Source: JADKAV01 sp963704075 (lineage in GTDB: Bacteria; Actinomycetota; Actinomycetes; S36-B12; UBA10799). From it: a stretch of 64,000 nucleotides of DNA. The notes under the pieces were generated by a model. The model saw only the letters and a program-made list of their open reading frames with translations, searched no databases and was not told the origin of the DNA. How positions within the stretch are numbered: position 1 is the stretch's first letter; each line of letters begins with the position of its first letter. Positions 17,042-26,420 of this stretch are shown in pieces. The DNA is taken from NCBI GenBank assembly GCA_963704075.1, contig CAVPGV010000008.1, forward strand, positions 7,218-71,217, in the 5' to 3' direction. The translations under genes and the position numbers were made by a program.

Positions 17042-17908
17042 TTATGTAAACGTTACTTCAAGGGGCTGCATCCGCCGGGCTCCCGGCAGCGGCGGACCGG
17101 GCGGGCAGGTCGTGTCCACCCAGTCCAGGACCGTGTCCAGGACCGCACGCCACGACCCGTCCAGCATCACATCGTGACCGCCGGGGACCCAAACGGGCTC
17201 GACACCCAACGCGCGTGCGCACCGCCGCACATCCGCGGCAGCCACCAACGTGTCCTCTTCAGCGCCGACCACCATGACCGGGGATTCGACGGGGCGCAAC
17301 GCCTCCGGCACGAGCATGGCGTATTGCGCCCACGGGGATTCCCGGCCGATTCGGCTGACGTACTCGCGAGCCGTCGCCTCCGGAAGATCCGCGAACAGGT
17401 CGGCGGCGTTGAGCCGCAAGGTGCCACCCAGCACCGCGCGCGTGAAGTCCACCGGCTTCCTGCGCATGCCCGAGACCATCGTCGCCGGGATACCACCGGC
17501 GGGAATCGGCGTAAGAAGGACACCCGCGCGGGCTGGATAACGCTGCAGCACCCGCTGCGCGACCAGGGTGCCCAACGAATGGGCCACCAGCACCGGCGGC
17601 TGGTCCAGCGACGCGATCACCTGCAGGACATCGTGCACGTAGTCGCGCACCGTGGTGCGCCCCAGCCGGGTCTGGCCGCCGGAGCCGCCGTGACCCCGCA
17701 ACGACATCGCATACGAGGAGTAACCGCGCTGGGCGGCCGCGACCTGCCAGTGTTGCGCGAAACACCACGCCCCGTGCCCCAGCCCGTGCAGGAACAGCAG
17801 CGGCGGCCGTTCGGTTCCGGGCACCATCTCGGACAGCACTTCCAGGTGTACCGGCTTGGTCGGCCAGCCCCATTCACCGCGGCGCAGGACCTTCGGTGCG
17901 GGCTTCAT
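17042..17908 (-). CDS. Alpha/beta hydrolase
   Basis: A 288-residue alpha/beta-fold hydrolase. The oxyanion region is FLHGLGHGAWCF, the nucleophile elbow AHSLGT contains the catalytic Ser, Asp is expected in VVGAEEDTLV and the His lies in VPGGHDVML. There is no signal peptide. Its ATG overlaps the stop of the flavin monooxygenase by 4 nt (ATGA), so the two are co-translated. A Baeyer-Villiger-type monooxygenase followed by an esterase would convert ketone to ester to acid plus alcohol. That pathway is inferred from pairing only. Confidence 0.8.
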   Translation of the reverse strand: MKPAPKVLRRGEWGWPTKPVHLEVLSEMVPGTERPPLLFLHGLGHGAWCFAQHWQVAAAQRGYSSYAMSLRGHGGSGGQTRLGRTTVRDYVHDVLQVIASLDQPPVLVAHSLGTLVAQRVLQRYPARAGVLLTPIPAGGIPATMVSGMRRKPVDFTRAVLGGTLRLNAADLFADLPEATAREYVSRIGRESPWAQYAMLVPEALRPVESPVMVVGAEEDTLVAAADVRRCARALGVEPVWVPGGHDVMLDGSWRAVLDTVLDWVDTTCPPGPPLPGARRMQPLEVTFT

Positions 17909-19257
17909 GCGGACACCCCCTGCAGACGACCGGTCTTGTCGAGGAAGTCCTCGAGCACTTCGAGGTACTCCTGGTGCGCGATCTCGTAGTAGTGCCGGGT
18001 CGAGTCCTTGTAGTGAGAGCCGCCGCTGTAGCGCCGGGTCCGCTCAGCGTTCAGCTCGTCGTGCAGACGTTGCGCGGCAGCTGCGTCCCTGCGCTGCAGA
18101 TCGAGGAAGGCCGCGATCGCCATCGCCTGCCAGTGCGCGATCGTCCACTGGCCCGAGTCCGGCTGGATCAGCCCGGACAGCCACAGGTTCCGGTACTTCG
18201 GTGACGCCATCTGCAGCGCGAGTTGGGGGCGGCCCTCGGCGGCGTCGAGGGCGTCCTGGTCTGCGAGGAACGGGAAGACCGCCAGGTACCCGGTCGCGAA
18301 GACCACGAGGTCGACGTCCGCCCGGGTCCCATCGGTGAATACCGCCCCCGCGGCGTCGAAGTGTTCGATATCGGGTTTCGGCGTGATGTCGCCGTGGCCC
18401 ACGTAGTAGACCAACTGCTGGTTGACGATCGGATGCGTCTCGAAGAACGCATGGTCGGGCTTCTGCAGCCCGAAGTCCTCGAACTTCCCCATCGTTGTGC
18501 GCAGTGTCGCGGCGAACGCGAGCCTGCGCAGTGCCAACGGCAACCGCATGGCCAGGAGCTGGTCGGCGATCTGGTCCGACGGCTTGCCGAAGACGAACTT
18601 CGGGTTGTAGTAGTAGCCGCGGCGCGTGGAGTGGAACGTCGCGGTTGCGTTCTGCGCCGCCTCCACGGCGATGTCGCAGCCGGTGTTCCCGGCACCGACG
18701 ACCAGCACCCGGCGGCCGCGCAGTTGATCCGCACCCTTGTAGTCCGCGGAGTGCAGGATCTCCCCGCCGAACTCGCCGGGATACTGCGGGGTCTTGGGAT
18801 TCCAGTTGTGCCCGTTGGCCACGACCACGCCGTCGTAGCGGATCGTGGCCTGTTTGCCGTCGCGTTCCACCGTCACGTCCCACTGTGGGGCCGGCGCCTG
18901 CGCATCGACAGCCGACACCTGGACCACCGAAGTGTTGAACGTGATCCGCTCCCGCAGGCCGAAGTGCGCGGCGTAGGCATCGAAGTACGCCTTGACCTGC
19001 CGGTGGCTCGGGTAGTCGGGATAGTCGTCGGGCATCGGGAAGTCGGGGAACTGGGTGAACGGTTTGCTGGAGATCAGATGGGTGGACTCATACACCCGCG
19101 AGGTGGGAGCACCGAAATTCCAGTTGCCGCCGAGGTCGTCGGCCCGGTCGAAGCCGTCGGCTGGGATCCCCGCCTGCAACAGTGCCTTCAGCGCCGACAA
19201 TCCGTGCGGTCCGGCGCCGATGACCGCGACACAGCCGGGGCGTTCCATGACATCCAT
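17905..19257 (-). CDS. Flavin-containing monooxygenase (FMO/BVMO class)
   Basis: A 450-residue class B flavoprotein monooxygenase. FAD-binding GAGPHG is at residues 14-19, NADPH-binding GAGNTG lies in the middle, and the FMO fingerprint reads FGGEILHSADY between them. A second conserved site is ATGYLAVFPF. It should use NADPH and oxygen to oxygenate a soft nucleophile or a ketone. ATG 19257 was chosen over an earlier possible start because TACGGT lies 6 nt upstream. The 4-nt overlap with the downstream hydrolase suggests one pathway. Substrate not predictable. Confidence 0.85.
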   Translation of the reverse strand: MDVMERPGCVAVIGAGPHGLSALKALLQAGIPADGFDRADDLGGNWNFGAPTSRVYESTHLISSKPFTQFPDFPMPDDYPDYPSHRQVKAYFDAYAAHFGLRERITFNTSVVQVSAVDAQAPAPQWDVTVERDGKQATIRYDGVVVANGHNWNPKTPQYPGEFGGEILHSADYKGADQLRGRRVLVVGAGNTGCDIAVEAAQNATATFHSTRRGYYYNPKFVFGKPSDQIADQLLAMRLPLALRRLAFAATLRTTMGKFEDFGLQKPDHAFFETHPIVNQQLVYYVGHGDITPKPDIEHFDAAGAVFTDGTRADVDLVVFATGYLAVFPFLADQDALDAAEGRPQLALQMASPKYRNLWLSGLIQPDSGQWTIAHWQAMAIAAFLDLQRRDAAAAQRLHDELNAERTRRYSGGSHYKDSTRHYYEIAHQEYLEVLEDFLDKTGRLQGVSA

Positions 19258-19388
19258 GCCCCGACCGTAATGGGACGCAGCCGGTGCAGCCACCGGATCG
19301 ACCGCCTCCGCAATGGTTCAACGTGCGGACATACGAGGTTGGAACTGATCAACCCTGCCGCGAAGCCGCGCGAAAGGGCTCGGCGGCG

Positions 19389-20948
19389 CTACTCCAGACC
19401 CGCCGCGATGCCCAGGATCGCGAAGGACACGACCAGCAGCGCGACCAGCAGCGGCCACACGAACTTCAAGTACTTGTCGTATCCGACTTTGGCGATGGCC
19501 AGGCCACCGACGACCACGACGCTGGTGGGCGACCACAGCAGCGTCCATCCATGTCCGGTGATCCAGGCGGTGATTGTGGTGGCGCGCGACACTCCGGCGA
19601 AATCGGCCAGCGGCGCCAGCAGCGGCATCGCCAGCGCACCGTGCCCGGAACTCGACGGGATCAGGAACGCCAGTGGGATGTTGATGATCACGGTGACGAT
19701 CGCGAAGACACCTGCAGAGGCCCCGGAGACCAGTTGTTCCATCGAACTGAGGATCGTGTCCAGGGTCTGGGTGTTCGTCATGATCACCGAGACGCCGCCG
19801 GCAAGCAGTACGACCATCGCAGGGCCGATCATGTCCGCGGCTCCGACCCCGATCAGGCGCACGATCTCCTTCTCCGGCATCCGGGCCACGAAGCCGACCA
19901 GCCACGAGGCGATGACGAAGAGCATCGCCAACTGCGGAAACCACCAGTTGAGCTCGAACCAGTACGGCGCGGTCGCCGTCTGGTGGGTCAGGTAGTAATC
20001 CGCCGGCCCGGTCGTGGAGCCGAAGATGGACGACCACGGGATCACCGAGAAGATCATCAACCCGAAGGCGGCGACCGTGATGACGAGCACCCCCTTCTGG
20101 GTGCCGGTCAGCGTGTGGCTGAGCTGTGGATCCTCGACGTCCTCGGCCATCTTGTCGGTCGTGGTCTCGTCCTGCTCGGCGGGCTCGTCCCACCCGACCA
20201 ACGACGCATCCGGGTCCTTGCGCACCTTCGCGGCGTAGCGCACGACCCAGGCCGTGGCCATCGCGGTGAGGACAACCCACATGATCATCCGCAGGCCGAT
20301 GCCCTCCCCGATCGACTCCCCCGCCTCGCCCGCGGCGACCCCGATCGAGAACGGGTTGACCGTGGCCCCCATCACCCCGATCATCGCGCCCAGGATGATC
20401 ATCGACGCCGTGACCAGGCGGTCGTAGCCGAGCGCGCCCATCAACGGGATGAACAGCGCGTAGAAGCCCAACGTCTCGACCGAGAAGCCCATCGTCGACC
20501 CGAGCAACGAGAACAACACCATGACCGCCGTGATCAGCAGCCAGCCCTTGCTGCGCAACCGGTGGGCGAGGCCGGCCACCGCGACGTCGAGCGCCCGGGT
20601 GGAGAAACTCACCGAGATGAACGCACCGATCGCCATGATGAAGACGATGACACCGACCTGGCCGAACACGAAGCCGATGGTCTCGGTGTCGACGAAGTCG
20701 GTCTCCGGGTTGAGCAGCCCGTAGATGCCGTTGATCGGCGCGAGGATCAGTTGCTGGACGTACGCCCAACCTTCCAACGGGGAGGGCACGTGTGTGAAGG
20801 TGCCCGGAATGGGACCTCCGTCGGCGTCGAGTTGGTAGCGGCCCGACGGCAGGAGGATCGCAGCGATCCAGACCAGGACGGTGACGATGATCAGCGTTGT
20901 GACCGCGCTGGGGAACTGGAACTTCTTCTTGCTCGTGGTCGTGCTCAC
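19389..20948 (-). CDS. YfcC-family (ArcD/DcuC-like) membrane transporter
   Basis: A 519-residue transporter with about 12-13 helices. The first periplasmic loop has the family opening LLPSGRYQLDADGG followed by PGTFTHVPSP, and mid-protein motifs include GSTMGFSVETLGFY and GATVNPFSIGVAAGEAG, as in YfcC. The family is annotated for basic amino acids or C4-dicarboxylates but the substrate is not settled. The GTG start has TAGCGT 6 nt upstream. The adjacent macro-domain gene is divergent, with 47 bp between. Confidence 0.8.
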   Translation of the reverse strand: MSTTTSKKKFQFPSAVTTLIIVTVLVWIAAILLPSGRYQLDADGGPIPGTFTHVPSPLEGWAYVQQLILAPINGIYGLLNPETDFVDTETIGFVFGQVGVIVFIMAIGAFISVSFSTRALDVAVAGLAHRLRSKGWLLITAVMVLFSLLGSTMGFSVETLGFYALFIPLMGALGYDRLVTASMIILGAMIGVMGATVNPFSIGVAAGEAGESIGEGIGLRMIMWVVLTAMATAWVVRYAAKVRKDPDASLVGWDEPAEQDETTTDKMAEDVEDPQLSHTLTGTQKGVLVITVAAFGLMIFSVIPWSSIFGSTTGPADYYLTHQTATAPYWFELNWWFPQLAMLFVIASWLVGFVARMPEKEIVRLIGVGAADMIGPAMVVLLAGGVSVIMTNTQTLDTILSSMEQLVSGASAGVFAIVTVIINIPLAFLIPSSSGHGALAMPLLAPLADFAGVSRATTITAWITGHGWTLLWSPTSVVVVGGLAIAKVGYDKYLKFVWPLLVALLVVSFAILGIAAGLE

Positions 20949-20995
20949 GCGCCGACGCTACTGCACAACGAAAGGCCGATGTACGGTAAATGATC

Positions 20996-21487
20996 ATGCT
21001 GGACTTCGTGCGCGGCGACATCACACGACAGTCGGTGGACGCGATCGTGAACGCCGCGAACGAGGCCCTTTCCGACGGCGCTGGCGTCAACGGCGCGATC
21101 CACCGGGCAGCCGGGCCAGGACTACCCGCTGCATGCCGCGCCGTGGCCCCCTGCCCGACCGGCGCGGCCCGCATAACACCGGGCTTCGACCTGCCGGCCC
21201 GGTTCATCATCCACGCCGTCGGCCCGGTCTGGCACGGAGGTGGTCACGGGGAGGCACGGTTGCTCGAGTCCGCCTACCGGAACTGCATCGCGCTGGCCGA
21301 TGCGACCGGTCTGCGGACGATCGCCTTCCCTGCCATCAGTTGCGGAATCTTCGGCTACCCGGTGGCGCAGGCCGCTCGGATAGCGGTGAGCACGGTGCGC
21401 GAGGCGCTGCCGGGCACGAGCCTGGAACGTGCCACTTTCGTGCTGTTCAGCGCCGAGTTGTTGGAAACGTTCCGGTCTGCCGGATAG
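20996..21487 (+). CDS. Macro domain (ADP-ribose-binding) protein
   Basis: A 163-residue single macro domain of the stand-alone bacterial type that hydrolyses ADP-ribose derivatives. VDAIVNAANEAL is the adenine-side motif and AISCGIFGYP the pyrophosphate loop. The first glycine loop reads DGAGVNGAIH where most relatives have a GGG run, a mild deviation. Two ATGs are possible (20990, 20996); the second was chosen because a TACGGT box ends 8 nt before it. Confidence 0.85.
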   Translation: MLDFVRGDITRQSVDAIVNAANEALSDGAGVNGAIHRAAGPGLPAACRAVAPCPTGAARITPGFDLPARFIIHAVGPVWHGGGHGEARLLESAYRNCIALADATGLRTIAFPAISCGIFGYPVAQAARIAVSTVREALPGTSLERATFVLFSAELLETFRSAG

Positions 21488-21519
21488 GCCGCCGCGAACG
21501 CATTATGGCCCGCTACGTG

Positions 21520-21569
21520 CGTTGTGGCCCGTAAGCGACGGGGCAGAACGCAGGTAACGGGCCACAACG
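21520..21569. terminator. Perfect 13-bp inverted repeat between convergent genes
   Basis: Arms CGTTGTGGCCCGT (21520-21532) and ACGGGCCACAACG (21557-21569) flank a 24-nt loop, between the macro-domain gene and the convergent coiled-coil gene. Lacking a T-tract, it may be a bidirectional terminator or a REP-like element. Confidence 0.5.
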
Positions 21570-21584
21570 GCGCCAGAGGTGAAG

Positions 21585-22394
21585 TTAGTCCTCCACCGGC
21601 ATCGCGTCGATGTAGGCGACACCCTCGTCATACTTCGCCTTGACGACCCCGAACTCGTTGGCCCGGCGCTGCTGGGCGTTCTGCCTGGCCTGCTGGTACA
21701 GCTCGCGCAACCGGGTCTGCAGGTTCTGGATCCGGGCGTTGAACGACTCGGTCGTCTGCTCGATCCTTTGCGAATAGTTCTCGCGGGCGTTGTCGGCCTG
21801 GTCGTCATACTTGTTGTTCGCGACCCGCAGGTCGTCGCGCTTCTCCTGGTTGAGGGTGCCGAGCTGGTCCTGGATGGCCGAGATCTGTTCGCGCAGGTTC
21901 TCGCGGACCACCGGGTTCGTCGCCTTGATGAGCTTCTTGCGGGCCTTTGCCAGTTGCTTGTTCAGCCGCTGTTCCTTGCCGGCGTAACTGGTGTTGATGC
22001 GTGCAACCGCAGCACGGCGATCGGCGGCGATGGCGTTGAGCCGGGCGCGCAGTGCCGACTTCAACTGCGCGACCTGACGATTGCGCTTCTGCTTCAGATC
22101 GACGACCTTGGCCTTCCGGTTCGCCCGGCGGTCTTTGACCTTACCCAGTTGGTCCTGGTAGTTCGAGCGCACCTTCATGGTCGCCTTGGCCCGCTTCTTG
22201 GACAGTTCGCTGCGGTACTTGCTGATCTCGGCGGGCGTCTGCTGCTGGTCCTTCTTGGTGTTCAACTGCGAGACGTACGCCTTGAGTTCCTGGTACTGCT
22301 TCGTCGACCGGATGCTCGGCGTGGCAGCGTTCGCGGGGGCCCCGGACGCGACCAGCGCCGGGATAACCAACATGGCTATGAGGAGTTTGCGCAT
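21585..22394 (-). CDS. Secreted coiled-coil protein of unknown function
   Basis: A 269-residue protein with a Sec signal peptide (MRKLLIAMLVIPALVASGAP, cleavage likely after ANA near residue 23). From about residue 30 to 255 it is almost entirely charged alpha-helix with heptad character, Lys/Arg-rich and then Gln/Glu-rich, predicting a long extracellular or periplasmic coiled coil. ATG 22394 is supported by TACTCT 6 nt upstream. I do not recognise a family. Cell-envelope spacer or nucleic-acid/polyanion binding are both conceivable. Confidence 0.7.
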   Translation of the reverse strand: MRKLLIAMLVIPALVASGAPANAATPSIRSTKQYQELKAYVSQLNTKKDQQQTPAEISKYRSELSKKRAKATMKVRSNYQDQLGKVKDRRANRKAKVVDLKQKRNRQVAQLKSALRARLNAIAADRRAAVARINTSYAGKEQRLNKQLAKARKKLIKATNPVVRENLREQISAIQDQLGTLNQEKRDDLRVANNKYDDQADNARENYSQRIEQTTESFNARIQNLQTRLRELYQQARQNAQQRRANEFGVVKAKYDEGVAYIDAMPVED

Positions 22395-22559
22395 GGCGCG
22401 AGAGTAGCGCTGCGTGAACCGTGAACGTCGAGAATGTGCCCATTCGGCGGTTGCGCGCGGAGAAAGGGGCCTTCTGTGGTGACTGAGCGTCACCGTCCGC
22501 CGCGCGAGCAATGGACGAACGGACACCACACCCTAGGCAGGCCGACTACGCTGGCCGCC

Positions 22560-24419
22560 GTGACCGACTCGACCCCCACCCGCCGGCCACTGCGTCTGAC
22601 CGTCGCAGCGTTGCTCGTGGTGCAGGCGCTGATCGTCGTGCAACCCGTCCACGCCGTCTCGAACTACTTCGTCGGAGCCGGCGTGCTGGGCAAGGGCCTG
22701 GCGTACGTACACATCCTCGATGTCGTCCTCCAAGGGTTCGGGTACCTCGCCACACCGTTCGTGGTCGTGCTCCTGCTGCTCGCCGCGTGGGGCGTGGCGC
22801 ACCAGGCCCGCGGTGTGGGCGCCCTGCTTCTGCAACCCCTCGTCGCCGGGTACGTGCTGGTGCCGTTCCTGCGCCCCCTCGGGACCGCCGACGCACGCCT
22901 GCTGGGCGCCATCACCGTCGTCACGACCGTGCTGGCAATCGCGCTGATCGCACGGACCCACACCGTTGCGAGCACACACCGGCGGTGGTTTGTGCTGGTC
23001 GGTTTCGCGGTCGGCGCCGTCGCCATCGCGGCCATCGGAGCCGGCTCCCAGGCGCTGCCGTTCGACCCCGTGCGCGCGTTGACCAGCGACGGAACCGGCC
23101 AGGCCCGCGCGGGTCAGGACGTTCCCGTCCCGCAGACCCCTCAGAACCCGGCGCTGGCCGAGAACCCCTTCAACAGCATCCACAACGACTCCTGGGGCAC
23201 GGATGTCTACGAGTTGCCCACCCCGTCCGATCCGCGCGGCGCACCCGTGGAATCGCTGTTCACCGGCGGGGACTGCGCGACGATGACCTTCGATTCGCAG
23301 GGTCGGTTGATCACCTTGTGCTCGACGTTGACCCGGGTCGTGGCCTACATCGTGGATCCCGAAACCCTCGAGGTGCTGGACAAGAAGATTGTCGGAGAAC
23401 GCCGGCCGCGCCTCACCGACTTCTCCGGCGGCGGGTATTTCATCCTCGACAACCAGGACCGGATCGTGTTCCCCGCGCGCGGCGGAACGCTGCGGATCCT
23501 GTCCACCGCCGACGGCCTGCAAGATGTGGACAACATCGATGTCTCCACGACGCTGGAAGCCGGCGAGCAGGTCACCTCGGTGATGCCGGACTGGGACGGG
23601 CGCTATTGGTACGTGGGTTCCCTGGGCACCGTGGGGGTGATCCGGGATGGCCGTGTCACAGCCCTGAACCTCGGCGGCGAGGATATCGAGAACTCCTTCG
23701 CAGTGACACGCGATGCTGTGTACGTGGTGAGTGGCGCCGCCTTGTACCGCCTCGCGGCGCAGGACGGCGGTCCGCCCAGGATCGTCTGGCGGACCGAGTA
23801 CGACCGCGGCACGATCCGCAAACCGGGTCAGACCAGCCGGGCCTCGGGGACAACGCCGACCGTGTTCGGACGGTGGGTGGCGATCACCGATAACGCCGAA
23901 CCACGGATGAACGTCCTGGTCGCCGACACCGAGACCGGTGAGGTCACCTGCCGACAGCCCGTATTCCCCGACGGCGCCAGTGCCACCGACAACGCATTGA
24001 TCGCCATCAACAACCACCTCGTGGTCGAGAACAACTACGGCTACAGCCCGGCCGTGACCTCGACGACTGCCGGCCGGTCCACCACTCCTGGAATGGCCGC
24101 CGTGTCGGTGGATCCGACGACCGGGGCCTGCGCTCTGGCATGGGAGAACGACCAGGTGTACGTCCCGTCGGTGGTGTCGAAGGGAACCGGGACCGGCGGG
24201 CTGATCATCACCTACACGAAACCACCGAACCTGATCGGCGCCGATGCCTGGTACTTCACGGCAGTCGATGTCCGCACCGGCGAGGTGGTCTGGACGCGCC
24301 GGGCGGGAACGGGGACATCGTTCAACAACCACTACGCAGCCGCCTACCTCGGCCGGGATGGCGACTTCTTCGTCGGGACCATCAATGGGATCGCTGTGCT
24401 CAGGAACGGCTCGCCGTGA
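22560..24419 (+). CDS. Membrane protein with extracytoplasmic beta-propeller-like domain
   Basis: A 619-residue protein with about five membrane helices in the first 175 residues, then a large outward domain. The domain's repeated strands (SLFTGGDCATMTFDSQGRLI, FSGGGYFILDNQDRIVFP, RYWYVGSLGTVGVIRDGRV) and VRTGEVVWTRRAGTG look like a PQQ/SMP-30-type propeller. GTG 22560 follows TACGCT by 7 nt, which decides the start against an open upstream frame. Ten bases separate its stop from the DUF1254-like gene, so an operon is likely. Ligand and role unknown. Confidence 0.65.
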   Translation: MTDSTPTRRPLRLTVAALLVVQALIVVQPVHAVSNYFVGAGVLGKGLAYVHILDVVLQGFGYLATPFVVVLLLLAAWGVAHQARGVGALLLQPLVAGYVLVPFLRPLGTADARLLGAITVVTTVLAIALIARTHTVASTHRRWFVLVGFAVGAVAIAAIGAGSQALPFDPVRALTSDGTGQARAGQDVPVPQTPQNPALAENPFNSIHNDSWGTDVYELPTPSDPRGAPVESLFTGGDCATMTFDSQGRLITLCSTLTRVVAYIVDPETLEVLDKKIVGERRPRLTDFSGGGYFILDNQDRIVFPARGGTLRILSTADGLQDVDNIDVSTTLEAGEQVTSVMPDWDGRYWYVGSLGTVGVIRDGRVTALNLGGEDIENSFAVTRDAVYVVSGAALYRLAAQDGGPPRIVWRTEYDRGTIRKPGQTSRASGTTPTVFGRWVAITDNAEPRMNVLVADTETGEVTCRQPVFPDGASATDNALIAINNHLVVENNYGYSPAVTSTTAGRSTTPGMAAVSVDPTTGACALAWENDQVYVPSVVSKGTGTGGLIITYTKPPNLIGADAWYFTAVDVRTGEVVWTRRAGTGTSFNNHYAAAYLGRDGDFFVGTINGIAVLRNGSP

Positions 24420-24428
24420 GGGGGCGCG

Positions 24429-25790
24429 ATGGGTAGGGTGCTGCGCCGGTTGGGGCTCGGGCTGCTGGCGATCATCGTGGTGCTGGGGCTGGTCGCCGCG
24501 TCACCGCCGGGCCGGGGCTTCATCGGCGAGAAGCTCGCCTTGCGCGACGGTGCGCAGGCCTATCTGATCGGATACCCGCTGGTCACGATGCACGCCACCC
24601 GACGGGCGCTGGTCCAGCCTCCGGCCCGGATGAACGCGTTCATCCACACCCGCTATCTGCCGGATGCGCGCAAAGCGGTCAATGTCGTCTCCCCGAGCCG
24701 CGACATGTTCTACTCGTCCGCGTGGCTCGACCTACGGGAAGGGCCGGTGATCATCGAGCAGCCGGACATGGGGGACCGGTTCTGGTTGATGCCGGTCCTC
24801 GACGCCTGGACGAACGTGGTGGCCGACCCCGGGACCCGGACGCTGGGCAACGCACCGCACACGCTCTTGATCGCCGGTCCGGACTGGACGGGCCAGGCGC
24901 CCGCCGGGATGACGCTCTACCGGTCCACGACGAATCTCGCGTGGGCCATCCTGCGCATCCAGGTCGACGCCGGGCTCGACGGTATCGCGGAGCTGCAGGA
25001 AGGCTTCCGGGTCGCACCGCTGTCCAACCCGCGTGACTACCGCGACCCTGTGGTCGTCAAGCGCCCGCGCGGGGTCACCGACGTCCGCGCCGCGGTGGAC
25101 GCCCTGACGAGCGAGGAGTTCTTCAGCGCTCTCGCCGACCAGTTACAGGATCAGCCGCTCGTCCCGGACGATCCCGCTGCGGCGGACACGTTGGCCAAGG
25201 CCGGAATCGTGGTCGGTCAGCCGTACGACGTCTCCGGCTTCAGCGCTGCGCAACGACGAGGCTTCGCCGAGGCGCCCGGCCGGGTGCAGCAAGGCATGAC
25301 GGACGCCTTCGAGAGCGGCGACGCCAGCAACGTCAGCAACGGGTGGCGCATCCCGCCGATGGACATCGGCGACTACGGCACCGAGTACCCGTTGCGGGCC
25401 GTCGTCGCCCGTGAGGGGTTGGGCGCGAACCTGCCCGAGGACGCCGTCTATGCCTCGACCACCGTGGACTCCGACGGCGAACCGCTGATCGGCGGGCGAC
25501 GCTACGCCATCGACCTGCCGGCCGACATGCCGGTGAACGCGTTCTGGTCGATCACCGCCTACGACCAGCGCGGGAACCTGCTGCCCGGCGACGCCCGAAC
25601 CTTGTCGGTGTCGGGGCAGGCCGGCACCGGACCCCGGCGCATCCTGCTGTCCGCGTCCCGGCCGCAGGAGACTGCGGGCTGGGTGCGGATTCCCGCCTCG
25701 GGGAGCTTCCGACTGCTGATGCGCCTGTATTGGCCGGAACCGGAAGTCCTGAACAATCAGTGGACGTACCCGCAGGTGTTCGCCCAGTAG
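24429..25790 (+). CDS. DUF1254/DUF1214 domain protein
   Basis: A 453-residue protein with an N-terminal membrane anchor (about residues 8-24). The DUF1254 part includes YLIGYPLVTMHATRRAL and FYSSAWLDLREGPVIIEQPD. The DUF1214 part near the C-terminus contains NAFWSITAYDQRGNL. These domains occur together in envelope proteins of unknown biochemical role. A GAGGGGGCG site precedes the ATG, 10 nt after the upstream propeller gene, suggesting a joint extracytoplasmic function. Confidence 0.8.
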   Translation: MGRVLRRLGLGLLAIIVVLGLVAASPPGRGFIGEKLALRDGAQAYLIGYPLVTMHATRRALVQPPARMNAFIHTRYLPDARKAVNVVSPSRDMFYSSAWLDLREGPVIIEQPDMGDRFWLMPVLDAWTNVVADPGTRTLGNAPHTLLIAGPDWTGQAPAGMTLYRSTTNLAWAILRIQVDAGLDGIAELQEGFRVAPLSNPRDYRDPVVVKRPRGVTDVRAAVDALTSEEFFSALADQLQDQPLVPDDPAAADTLAKAGIVVGQPYDVSGFSAAQRRGFAEAPGRVQQGMTDAFESGDASNVSNGWRIPPMDIGDYGTEYPLRAVVAREGLGANLPEDAVYASTTVDSDGEPLIGGRRYAIDLPADMPVNAFWSITAYDQRGNLLPGDARTLSVSGQAGTGPRRILLSASRPQETAGWVRIPASGSFRLLMRLYWPEPEVLNNQWTYPQVFAQ

Positions 25791-25885
25791 CGGACTGCGC
25801 GACTGCTGGGCGGACCCGAATCCTCGCCAGCGAACCGGCTCGTTGGTTCATGCCGGGCGCGGGCTGAAAACGGCGACCGGACCGC

Positions 25886-26398
25886 CTACCCGGGGATCTG
25901 CACATCGAGCCCGACAACCACCTCGTCGGCCACCTTCAACTGCCCGAACATCAACGAGTAGGGCTTGACCCCGAAGTCCGTCTGGCGCACTGGGATGGAG
26001 GCCGTGGCACGGCCGTCGGCCAGGGCAAGCGACGCGGACAGGGGTTGGGTGACGCCGTGGATTGTCAGCTCTCCGACGACATCGACCCGGTCGGCAGTCG
26101 CTCGGACCTCGCTGGACGCGAACACCACTTCGGGGTAGCGCCCGACAGCCAGCGTCTTGGTGGCATTGCGCACGATGACCTGCTTGTCCACCGGCGTGAG
26201 CGGGGTGATCCCACCGGAACCAGACTCCACTCGCAGGGAGTCCAGCGCCGCCCGGAACCGCACTGCGACCGGCTTCTTCCCCCGCATCTGCACCGTCGCA
26301 GACCAGTCCTCGACCACGATCACCAGACGGTGACCCATCCGCGAGGCCGACCCCGCGACGTCGGTGTGAATGGTGAGGGTCCCGCTGTTGATCTCCAC
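25886..26398 (-). CDS. YceI-family lipid-binding-like protein
   Basis: A 170-residue YceI-fold beta-barrel, which in relatives binds polyisoprenoid or amide lipids. Features are TLTIHTDVAG at the start, MGHRLVIVVEDWSATV, and the ending pattern GELTIHGVTQPL ... RQTDFGVKPYSLMFGQLKV typical of the family. No signal peptide is seen, so it may be cytosolic as in several actinobacterial members. The GTG start is fixed by TACAGT 6 nt upstream. The box lies in the 22-bp gap to the preceding DUF429 gene. Confidence 0.8.
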   Translation of the reverse strand: MEINSGTLTIHTDVAGSASRMGHRLVIVVEDWSATVQMRGKKPVAVRFRAALDSLRVESGSGGITPLTPVDKQVIVRNATKTLAVGRYPEVVFASSEVRATADRVDVVGELTIHGVTQPLSASLALADGRATASIPVRQTDFGVKPYSLMFGQLKVADEVVVGLDVQIPG

Positions 26399-26420
26399 GG
26401 TGCCACTGTAGGCGGGCAGA

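Noticed and set aside
19284..20993. Plus-strand 569-codon frame opposite the YfcC transporter
   Set aside because: Asp/Arg/His-rich antisense translation without hydrophobic or domain pattern; the minus strand is a typical polytopic transporter.
22533..24332. Minus-strand 599-codon frame opposite the propeller protein
   Set aside because: Same shadow effect. The plus strand has a signal for its start (TACGCT-N7-GTG), membrane helices and repeats.
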